A program made the position numbers and the translations under genes. 64,000 nucleotides of DNA from positions 5,661 to 69,660 of the forward strand of contig MQRK01194125.1 of assembly GCA_001938485.1 (NCBI GenBank), in the 5' to 3' direction. The notes below the pieces were generated by a model, which was given only the letters and a program-made list of their open reading frames with translations, did no database searches and was not told the origin of the DNA. Source of the stretch: Girardia tigrina. Its lineage: Eukaryota; Platyhelminthes; Tricladida; Dugesiidae. Positions 55,907-64,000 of this stretch are shown here, piece by piece (within the stretch, counting starts at the first letter, position 1; each line of letters starts with the position of its first letter).

Positions 55907-57746
55907 CTGAAATTAAGATTTAAACATAAAATCATGGTATTCAAGCAGATATTTTAAGTTGACAAAAATTTCAATAAAAGGATACGGAGCGTTCACAACG
56001 ACTCATTTCTCTCTTTAAAAGATTTAATATTACAAGAATAAAACTGGATATTTATAACGTAACGGGATTAAATTTTGAGGGGAAACATATGGAATAATTT
56101 AGGAGATTAATTATTCCAATAATTGCATAGAAATTGGGATTTAGAATTCCCGTTAAAGTATTAGAAACTTTATGATTATACATAAAGTGTCTTAGTAGAG
56201 TACTCTATTTTTATTGGAAATAAACTTCAAAAAAATATAAATAAAGTCAAGGCCCATTCGTGGAGAAGTGTCACGTAGCATTTTTCGTTCTATTTTATTA
56301 TTTTTTAAAAAAATAAAATTTCCAAAAATCGTATTATTTTCAAATTACACCCGAATTTCAATTTGTTAAAAGTAATCCCCTTATTGAAACAGAATGTATT
56401 TGGGATTAAATCAAATAAATAAGAAAATATGTTGAAAATTGGATATATTTCCTTGTAAAACTGTTTAAAAATATTTTATTTGTAAATAATATATTAGGGC
56501 CTTTCGATAATATGGGGTCGAGCTTCAATACCATTATTAATGTCTTGTGCAAGGGACACTTCAATACAAACGATAGATTGTCTTTTTACAACAAGAAAAA
56601 GAACATGATTTACTTTCATTATCCGAACGGTTTCCTTTAAAACTTTTGCAATTATTTTCATTTTGCAAAATAATTTGTAAAGTTTTTTTTTAATTTAAAA
56701 TTTTAACAAAAATTAAGTAATAATGTAAAACATAAAAAATAAATAAAGTTTATTAAACTAAAAGAACAAAAAATCAATAAAACTCAAATAATTGGGCAAA
56801 AAAAGTACTTAGAGTTTTAAAAATCTTTAAAGTTTATGTTTATTAAAATTGACATATTTTAAAAGAAAAATATTTAGTAAAAATTTTTAAATAAGAATTA
56901 TAAAATAAATAATAAAAACAATAAATTTGGTAAAATTTTTAATGTAGGACGAAATTATTTGGAAAGAAATTAAAGTTAAAGTAAGTTTAATATTTTTTAT
57001 AAAATTATTTTGAAAATAACAAGTTTATTATCAAATAAATTTATAAGTTAAATAGCTTCTTAAAAAAGTAGTAAAATTCCTGAGATAAATTTTAAGAGTG
57101 AAAGTTTAAATTTATACAAAAGTAAAAATTTTATTTTAAAGAAAATTTTATGAATGAATTTTGGAGAAACGATTAAATTGTTGAGAAGAGATTTGTTTAA
57201 ATTTGTGTGTAATTTCCATTAATAAATTTTTGTGATATTATGACTTTTAATCTTGAATCAAACATTATAAAAGATAATGTCAACGTAACTGACATCAAAA
57301 ATTTGTATTTATTCACAAATATTTTCTACAGAGAAGTCTATGCTCTATGATTTTTTTAGGTCTGTTTATACTAATTTCTGTTTAAACTAATGTTGAAACC
57401 TTACTTTAGATATGACTTTGTGTTGTAATGATTCATGTGGTACATTCAGTAGGTAATTTTATATTTGACTAAGAAATTAAATTATAAAATAGAAAATATG
57501 TTGAAATTTAGGAAAATTATTTTTTTACTTTATAATGTAATGAACTATTTCAAAACTTAATGGATCAAGTAAAAATCAAACCCCCTAAAGAGGTAGGATA
57601 CAATGTTTTCCTAAATTAAAAATTAATATCACTTTACAATAAATTGAAACCTTGAAATTGAAATCTGAAACCTTAACTTTCAGACTATGTTTATACAAAA
57701 TATTAATTGATTTTGTTTTAATTTATTACTTTACCGTCAATTCGAA
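55907..57746. other. AT-rich sequence upstream of the first visible exon, no gene
   Basis: Only a partial MITE terminus (GGCCCATTCGTGGAGAAGTG near 56,253) is noted. The upstream exon required by phase 1 at 55,906 was not found. Confidence 0.45.
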
Positions 57747-58843
57747 ATGGAAAATCAAAATGAGCATATTCGTCATGTTTTGTTGCATTATTTTCGCAAA
57801 GGGAAAACCGCTTTTCAAGCTCATAAGAAGACACGTTTTTATATGGTAGTGACTCCTTAAAACTTCGACAGTGTCAATACTGGTTTTCTAAATTTCCTTC
57901 TGAAAAATTTCATCTGAAAGATGCACCACGCTCCGGTCGACCAGTTGAAGTTGATGGTGACAAAATAACAGCACTGATCAAATCTAATCCACATATGACG
58001 ACAATAGAAGTTGCAGAGACTCTGGAAATATCAAAATCAAGTGTTGGAAGTCATTTAAAGAAACTTGGATTCGTCAGTAAACTCGATATGTGGTTACCAC
58101 ATGAACTGAAAGAAATTCATTTGACGAAACGTATAGACATTTGCGATTCCCTTTTGAAGCGAGTACAAAGTGATCTATTTTTGAAGCACTTGATTACGGG
58201 TGACGAAAAATGGATTGTTTACAACAATGTGGAACGCCAATGATCATGGACAAAACGTGGTGAGCCTGCCAAAACGATCCAAAAAGCAGAAATTCACCGA
58301 AAGAAGGTTATACTTTCCGTCTGGTGGGATTTTAAAGAAATTGTGTTTTTTGAACTCCTTCCTAGGAATGAAACCATCAATTCAGACAGATATTGTGGTC
58401 AGCTGGAGAAATTGGCTCATTCAATTCAACAGGAACGTCCTGAATTGGCAAATCGAAAAGGAGTTGTAATTCAGCATGATAACGCAAGACCGCATACAAG
58501 TTTGACCACTCGCCAGAAACTCTTATCACTGGGTTGGGAGGTTTTGCCGCACCCCCCGTATTCTTCAGACTTGGCCCCATCGGATTTTCACTTATTTGAT
58601 CACTGCAGAATTCCTTAAACAGAAAAACATTCGCCAGTGATGATGACATCAAATTTTTCCTAGACGGCTTTTTTGCTGACAAAGGCAAAGGTTTTTATGA
58701 ATCAGGAATAATGAAGCTACCGGAAAGGTGACATAAAGTGATTGAAAATAATGGACAGTATATCGTGTAAAAATATTTGTGCATCCATGTCATTTTTTGA
58801 TAATAAATATTTTAGTAAAAAACGCAATGACTTTTTGGCCAAC
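57600..58843 (+). mobile_element. Mariner element carrying that transposase; right end visible
   Basis: The right end ACTTTTTGGCCAACTCA (58,830-58,845) carries the TTGGCCAAAAAGT terminus common in mariners. A matching left end upstream of 57,747 was not found, so the left boundary is a guess and the element may be 5'-truncated. Confidence 0.55.
57747..58770 (+). pseudogene. Mariner transposase, nearly full length, with premature stops and frame breaks
   Basis: It starts MENQNEHIRHVLLHYFRKGK (57,747), followed by AFQAHKKTRFYMV. A small indel breaks the frame near 57,860. The helix-turn-helix and linker follow: APRSGRPVEVDGDKI, TIEVAETLEISKSSVGSHLK, MWLPHELKEIHLTKR. Then ITGDEKWIVYNNVERQ with TGA (58,241), VILSVWWDFKEIVFFELLP, IQHDNARPHTSLTTRQK, PHPPYSSDLAPSDFHLF, a frame break near 58,605, and MKLPER (then TGA for W) and VIENNGQYIV. 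The DD34D triad is complete. This is the best-preserved mariner in the window, close to the 'WVPHEL/KLGY' invertebrate group. Confidence 0.88.
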
Positions 58844-59269
58844 TCAATATATATTTTGAAAAGAGATGTTTGTAATAAAACTTATTTTGGAATAAATTGT
58901 ATCAATTTTAAATTAAAAAAGATTTAAAATATTTTAAGATTAATTTGTGCTAATAAAAATGAATTTGACTTTGAATATCGAAAACAATATCAAAACAACT
59001 AACATGGTAACTCGCACTACAATGAATATCTTTAAGAATTAACTTTTACCTGAAATTTTCGAAAAAGGTGATAATGGGAGCCGTTTATTAAAGAATGCGA
59101 TAAATTCTTTAATTTTTCGGGAATCTCAAAATCAAAACAGGATATCAGTGTACTATGTCTGTTAGACAAGGCTTTGAAAGTTTAAAGCGGTCGACAAGGT
59201 AAAATGCGGTTACTAAGATCGATTATGAAAAACGTTTATTCGGACATCATCCTTATTTGAAGACCTGAC

Positions 59270-59850
59270 AGAGGTGTGTCGGTAAAGAATGATGAACGAC
59301 ATACCGGAAGTCTTATTTGAGAAAATAGCAAAACTTGCAGAGAGAATTTTCAAACACGACATGTCAAAAGAGACTCTTAAAGAAGCATTATTGTTGCATT
59401 GTTGTGCAAGTATGGTTATATTAAAGGAAGTTCGGTTAAACAAGGTAAAATGAATAGAAGAGATAAAGGAGAAGATGAAGACAGTCTGTGACGTAAAATG
59501 TGACAGAAGAAGTGAATGAGATAAGAGTCAACGAGATGCAAAACAGATCCCGACGTTATCGAGACGCAGTGACAGGTAAAAGCAGTAGATACTTACAAAA
59601 TCGAACAGGGTTAACAAAAAAAAATCACCGCAAATGTTCATGCATAAAAGTGGTCAAATATCAAACTTGTGAGAAAGAAAGTTACACAGTGAAGTGAGTA
59701 GACAACGAGAACTAAATAGATGTTTTATGTGTTGAATAGATCATAAGAAATTGTTCCAAAAGGAAACCAGTAAGATACTATGGTAGACAAAATCGACACG
59801 TAAGTAGACACTGTCCGAACATTTATACAAGAAATATCAAAATAAATGAC
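59270..59850 (+). pseudogene. Gag-like retroelement relic
   Basis: The plus strand gives IPEVLFEKIAKLAERIFKHD, MSKETLKEALLLHCCASMVI, then in another frame MTEEVNEIRVNEMQNRSRRY. Near 59,715-59,815 there are knuckle-like remnants LNRCFMC...DHKK and RQNRHVSRHCPN. The basic, R/N-rich stretch followed by CxxC...HC fragments suggests gag. It ends next to a solo LTR of the TGTGAGG family but is plus-oriented, so it need not belong to it. Confidence 0.4.
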
Positions 59851-59856
59851 ACAGAG

Positions 59857-60291
59857 TATTAACAACACCAATTTGACTTTTCATATTTTTATTAACTTTG
59901 ATTTGATTGTCCCTTTAAGACAATCTTTGTCAAAACTTTCGTACAATTACATTCTAACTAATTGATTCATGACTTAATTCTTATTATTTGTATCAAATGG
60001 ACAAATAAATAATTTATTAAAAAATTTACTCAAAACCTTTTGGATATAAATTGAAATAATTATTAATTATTTAAAAAATATTAATTTGATTTATTTATTG
60101 AAAATTGTAAAAATTAATGAACTTATTTAAAATTTTACAATTATTTTAAATTAAAAATAAATTTAAATATTACATTTTTTAGATAATAAGAATTCAAATA
60201 TTAATCATCCTTCTGAGTAGGAGAGACACAATTCCAAATCAAATTACAACATTCAAACACAAAACATCAAACATTTAAAATACTCCTCACA
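59857..60291 (-). mobile_element. Solo LTR of the TGTGAGG family, 5-bp TSD CAGAG
   Basis: On the minus strand it starts TGTGAGGAGTATTTTAAATG, contains the GTGTCTCTCCTACTCAGAAG block, and ends GTTGTTAATA (a mutated TGTTAACA terminus). CAGAG flanks it at 59852-59856 and 60292-60296. Length is 435 bp. Confidence 0.8.
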
Positions 60292-60559
60292 CAGAGAAAG
60301 AGAATGTTATACAAGACTAAATAAAACCGATTTATTAGCCAAAAGATGTGGAATTCTGGAATTACAAAATTCATGTTGATCTTCGAAATCCAAAAATATT
60401 TGTTGGCAAATAATAACAGTTAATCGGATTAAGAATAAGCTTCGATTTCGGATAATAATGTCTTCAGGTATTTCTTTAAAGGATATTAATTTAAAAACCC
60501 GAGAAAAATATATAACGTAAGCATTTGCATAATGAAAAGTCTTCTTGATTGTAGTCAAT

Positions 60560-60790
60560 ATCCCTGTTCTCGATAACAGTAGGCCAGACCGCATAATTTT
60601 GAAAGCCCCGGGTTTTCCCTGCATCCGCTCCCCTGGTCTCGGTTGACGTGGGCCGTCGTCATGTCGTTGGGTCTGAGGGGATCACGGCCGGGCTGACAGC
60701 AATCATGAATCGGGACTCCAGAAGAATCCTCGAAGAGTATCAACAAGAGTATCCCGTACGACTCGATTGGGATTCTAGGGAGTGGCTTCT
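60560..60790 (+). other. Unidentified GC-rich block abutting an LTR
   Basis: About 60,590-60,790 is strikingly GC-rich for this window (GCCCCGGG, GATCACGGCCGGGCTGAC). One plus-strand frame is open from about 60,655 to 60,822 and reads VVGSEGITAGLTAIMNRDSR, then RILEEYQQEYPVRLDWDSRE, WLLVEK, with high coding character. I do not recognise it. It replaces the first third of the LTR at 60,795-61,122, so it marks an insertion or recombination junction. Confidence 0.4.
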
Positions 60791-60794
60791 TGTA

Positions 60795-61122
60795 GAAAAA
60801 ACAATAAATGGGAAAGTTTAATAATAAATTTTAATTTCTCATAATTTTTATTGGATAAAAGTCATTACATAATTTTTTAAATAAACATTAATTTTTAAAA
60901 TATATTACATTTAATAAGTTANNNNNNNNNNNNNNNNNNNNNNNTAAAATTCATAATTATCAAACTTTAATTAATTAGTACTTAAAATTAATATCATTAA
61001 ATTAATTTCATTAGATTCAAATAATCAGTCAATAAACATATCAATCCCATCTGAGTAGGAGAGTCACCAATCTAAACAGCATACAAACAACAAACTTACA
61101 ACACTCCAAATCATCCCTCACA
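60795..61122 (-). repeat. Truncated TGTGAGG-family LTR, with 23-N gap
   Basis: Nearly identical to 50,433-50,753, including CCCATCTGAGTAGGAGAGTC and the CATCCCTCACA end. The end proximal to the GC-rich block is missing. N at 60,922-60,944. Confidence 0.8.
60922..60944. other. Assembly gap (23 N)
   Basis: Run of N within an LTR copy. Comparison with 50,560-50,580 suggests about 20 bp of AT-rich LTR sequence is missing. Confidence 0.95.
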
Positions 61123-61124
61123 GC

Positions 61125-61280
61125 ATAGAAAAACAAACTTTCGAAAATCGATCTGGATGTTTGGGTCTTATTAAAATCGCATTCGGGAACACTCAGATGA
61201 GATAAAATTTCTAAAAACCCAGAAACTTCACACCGACACCAGAGCTTGCCGCTGCGCAACTGAGGGCTCTCTGCTAACAC
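61125..61280 (-). other. Possible protein-coding fragment, unidentified
   Basis: Directly upstream (minus strand) of the LTR start, a frame reads LAESPQLRSGKLWCRCEVSG, FLEILSHLSVPECDFNKTQT, SRSIFESLFFYAV. It has balanced composition and codon-like periodicity but no domain I recognise. It could be a transposon or host-gene fragment cut by the LTR. Confidence 0.3.
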
Positions 61281-61578
61281 ATGTGATTGTAAAAAAGCAT
61301 AATTTAAAACAATGATTTGTATTGAAATACAAATTTCTTAGATCTTTGAAAGTTTTAAACTCTACTGGTATTTTGCTTTTATAATATTAATTTTTTTCAA
61401 AGATTTTTGACTTTTTGTATGAGGTTTGAAAAACATTAATTGAATATTCAAACAAAATATATTTTATACCTAAGAAATGTGTATTTCAATACAAGTCGTT
61501 GTTTTGCACTATGCTTTTTAACAATCAAATGTTGTTATAAAATATATTTTGTTTGAATATTCAATTAATGTTTAAGAC
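61278..61578. repeat. Nested inverted-repeat structure
   Basis: Two inverted pairs interlock. The first joins 61,283-61,342 (TGATTGTAAAAAAGCAT...TTGTATTGAAATACAAATTT) to its complement at 61,477-61,530. The second joins 61,431-61,472 (AACATTAATTGAATATTCAA, ACAAAATATATTTTATA) to 61,535-61,573. The result is an A-B-A'-B' pattern, not a simple hairpin. Confidence 0.7.
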
Positions 61579-62227
61579 TTAACTTGAAACCGAAAATTAC
61601 TGCTTTGGATATTACGTTTTATTATGATAAAAATTATTTTTTTAATGATAATTTTTATTATTATGTAGAATATAATACGAAAATACTGAGGTAATATTAT
61701 TTGACAATAAATAATTTTATTCTATCATTTTTCATTTGGACTAAAATTATCGTTAGTTTTTCAAACAGGATTATATTAGGTCAGTTATACTTCGCTTCAT
61801 CCTCGGAATTTTACGTATTTCTAATCTTTATTAATCCAAGAAATTACCATAGCCGTCTAAATATAATTACTTTCACAATCTACACTTGAAACTAATCTGT
61901 TGACTTGCATTTGTGAAATGAGCTATTTCTTATGTGTAGAATTTCTTTGACAATCTATTAGTGATTTAGTTTTATAATAATTATTTGTTTATTTATTATT
62001 TATATATTTCAAAGTAGGTGGTGTTACTTCATTATTTTTTTGAGACATTTGTAAACTTTAATTCATCATCCAAACATAACATAATCAATTATTTATTAAT
62101 ACGTTTTCTATTCTGTTAAAAATTAAATAAATTAAATAATTAAATAAATTTCGTCAAAAACACAGGCATTTTATAGTACTGTTGAATGGGACAACCTGAA
62201 AAATACGCTGTTATTCATCTTCATTCT
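61579..62227. other. AT-rich sequence, nothing recognised
   Basis: No coding similarity or repeat ends identified. Confidence 0.4.
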
Positions 62228-62640
62228 TGTAAGGAATGTTTGAAAGTTGTCTGTTGATTTGGAATTGTGTCTCTTCAACCAAGATGATAAATATTTTAAT
62301 TCTTGTTATTCTGAAACTAATTTGATTTGACATTTAAATTTTGTTTAAGACTCTGTTAAATTTAAAATTATTTGATTAATTTTATTGAAAATTTTTAAAT
62401 AGATTATAAAATGAATCTTTTTTAATAAATAATATTCATTTTATTTTAACCAATAAAATTCTTGGTAAATACTTTTAAAGACTTCAGGTTTCAAATTGAT
62501 TTAAATGGAATTGTCACCATGATGATCCGAATTGTATTTCTAATAAAAAATATAATCAATGTTTGAGTTATCTCATCCATCCTATAAATAACTTACATAA
62601 ATGTTTACTTTATCGGCATATCCAGGCTTAATTTTCATAA
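62228..62640 (+). repeat. Diverged plus-strand TGTGAGG-family LTR
   Basis: It starts TGTAAGGAATGTTTGAAAGT and carries GGAATTGTGTCTCTTCAACC and a late AAATGTTTACTTTATCGGCA segment that parallels the end of the solo LTR at 13,505. Right boundary approximate; no target duplication seen. Confidence 0.55.
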
Positions 62641-62841
62641 AAGTTTAGAAAATATCATTACAAATATTGTAATATTCATTACATTATATTTCTATTCATT
62701 CAAAAATGTGTATGTAACAATAAAGGTTTTACTTTAAGCAACCGTTTTCAAAGTTGAAAAAAACTATATATATATTTATCTATACAATAAAGTGATTAAT
62801 TACTATTTATATAGTTGAAAAACTATTACATCAAACATCTC

Positions 62842-62866
62842 ATATATATATATATATATATATATT
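62842..62866. repeat. (AT)n microsatellite
   Basis: Pure TATATA tract upstream of the hAT terminus, preceded by a shorter imperfect one near 62,765. Confidence 0.9.
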
Positions 62867-62937
62867 GAAGCAATTTTTGTGCAATCAATTAATGTAATCG
62901 CTTTTTAATTAAACACTTTTAATAAATTGGTTTAGAT

Positions 62938-64000
62938 CAGTGGTTACCAACCTTTATTGGCCCATGGACCCCTTTTCTTAGTTACAACTTGCCCACGGAC
63001 CCCCTTGCATGGTCAAAACTTTCTCACAAACTCTGTGTTATATCCGATCTCTGAGTTGCACGGAGAACTGGACGGTGGTAGCAGATGCACGCAAAGGATC
63101 ATCTGAAAGCTCGGTCTCATTTCTTTTGTGCTCATTGATATTTTAAATTGATTCAGGACATTATGTTCATTTTTTATTAGATCGGTTATACATCAAGTCA
63201 ATCAAATTGAATGTTCAAGAAAATTTAATATCAAACAAGAATATCAATTGGCAAATTCAAATAATACAAAACTTTTTTAATATAAAAAATCTTGACAAAT
63301 CAGCAGTGTTTGAGCAAAATTTACAGTGTAAATTTGTTCAAATACTGTTAATTTTGTCAGTGTAATTTTGCTTGACATTTTATGGATAATTCAATAAGTT
63401 GCTCTTGCATTAGTATCTCAGGATTTGTACTTTGAGTTTGACTACTTGCAAAAAAGTTCATCACCCAGTCGAGAATGAAGAGTGTATTCACATCTTTGAT
63501 TAAGGTCAGAATGAAGCGCCGTTAAATTTTGACAATAAGCAAACAAATCTTCATCTCTGTTTAGCAATTTTGAAATATATGGAAACTGAGAACATAATTT
63601 ATCATTTAAGTAGTTTCTTTTGACTATATTAAATGCTCTAATAACATAATCTAGTGATTCATGCAATTGTTCCCTAAGATTATTTGCGACAAAATTATGT
63701 TGATGAACGACGCAATGCACCGATAATACATTAGGTATACCTTGTTTTAAGTATGCCAGAAAGCATTGGTGTCGTTCTATCAAACACCATAAGTAGCAAT
63801 GGAGATGATATTAGTCAAGGGTATCGAAAAATCCTTTTAATTCAGTAAATAACGTTTTGCCTTTGTTATCAGTTTCTAAACATTTAACAAATAACAATTC
63901 TTGGGAATTTTTTTATTCTTTTACAAATCTCACATAATCTAAAAGTAAAGCTTCGTTTCCTGGTAATATTAACTTGTCAAGCTGTATAGAGAATTCAGAT
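62938..64000 (-). mobile_element. hAT transposon, right-edge partial
   Basis: The end CAGTGGTTACCAACCTTTAT (62,938) is a classic hAT terminus. GTTTAGAT before it is the candidate 8-bp duplication. The transposase reads toward this end on the minus strand and the other end lies outside the window. Confidence 0.8.
63442..64000 (-). pseudogene. hAT (ZBED/SCAND3-like) transposase, partial, with in-frame stops
   Basis: The frame entering from the right edge reads FSIQLDKLILPGNEALLLDY, then VRFVKE and a TAA, then LLFVKCLETDNKGKTLFTEL and KGFFD. After an indel and deletion, the open part 63,783-63,442 reads ERHQCFLAYLKQGIPNVLSV, HCVVHQHNFVANNLREQLHE, SLDYVIRAFNIVKRNYLNDK. This is the RNase H-like core of ZBED5/SCAND3-type hAT proteins (CVIHRQ.L..KNL...L...L). 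The usual DGAPSMTGR catalytic stretch is damaged at the junction near 63,800. Confidence 0.8.

Noticed and set aside
60555-60746. 63-codon minus-strand frame in the GC-rich block
   Set aside because: The opposite strand has the better coding character; neither is recognised.
1-64000. CRISPR arrays, operons, phage or bacterial mobile islands
   Set aside because: No spaced direct repeats, no clustered same-strand bacterial-type genes. Everything coherent is spliced animal coding sequence or eukaryotic transposons.

Overview
This is an AT-rich, intron-rich animal (invertebrate) genomic window. There are no operons, Shine-Dalgarno sites or bacterial genes. The coding signal is a set of short GT-AG exons with extracellular domains, scattered through decayed transposons. 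The contactin-associated-protein-like repeats in the host gene are, from memory, common in cnidarian secreted matrix proteins. The mariner, Tc1, hAT, Penelope and gypsy mix would also fit a crustacean or another arthropod, so I leave the phylum open.

One host gene dominates the minus strand. I can join 28 exons from 55,906 down to 2,621 in one open reading frame. Every donor and acceptor phase agrees, giving about 5.2 kb of coding sequence (about 1,720 residues). The 5' end lies beyond the first exon I can see. The domain order is: mucin-type WxxW domain; calcium-binding EGF; a von Willebrand D, C8 and TIL module; four EGF-type units; three C-type lectin domains; four EGF-type units; then two and a half contactin-associated-protein-like ('fibrinogen-like') units. 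This looks like a secreted, multi-adhesive, mucin- or matrix-like glycoprotein.

The large introns are filled with mobile DNA. Well-delimited elements include: a hAT MITE with an 8-bp target duplication (8,758-9,512); a solo LTR (13,505-13,979); a GC-rich retroposed insert with a 15-bp duplication (15,904-16,305); a mariner with about 90-bp inverted repeats (16,902-18,193); pogo-like elements (19,507-20,200 and 51,508-51,674); a Tc1-like element (21,769-23,052); a piggyBac-type MITE (32,527-32,748); a MULE fragment (33,861-34,382); a Penelope-like RT (34,533-35,408); and a gypsy complex with a mariner nested in its LTR (41,475-48,596). Upstream of the host exons are a nearly intact mariner (57,747-58,843), more solo LTRs of the same family, and a hAT running off the right edge. 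At least eight copies of one roughly 0.45-0.5-kb LTR are present.

The most unusual items are: the host gene's domain order; a degraded 28S rRNA fragment inside an intron (about 27,540-27,990); a 5S rRNA-like sequence with a preserved terminal helix (1,411-1,523); a fragment resembling the ribosome-maturation protein SBDS wedged between gypsy pieces (46,835-46,994); and a gag frame open for 357 codons except for three TAA codons. Assembly gaps lie at 26,395-26,769 and 60,922-60,944.
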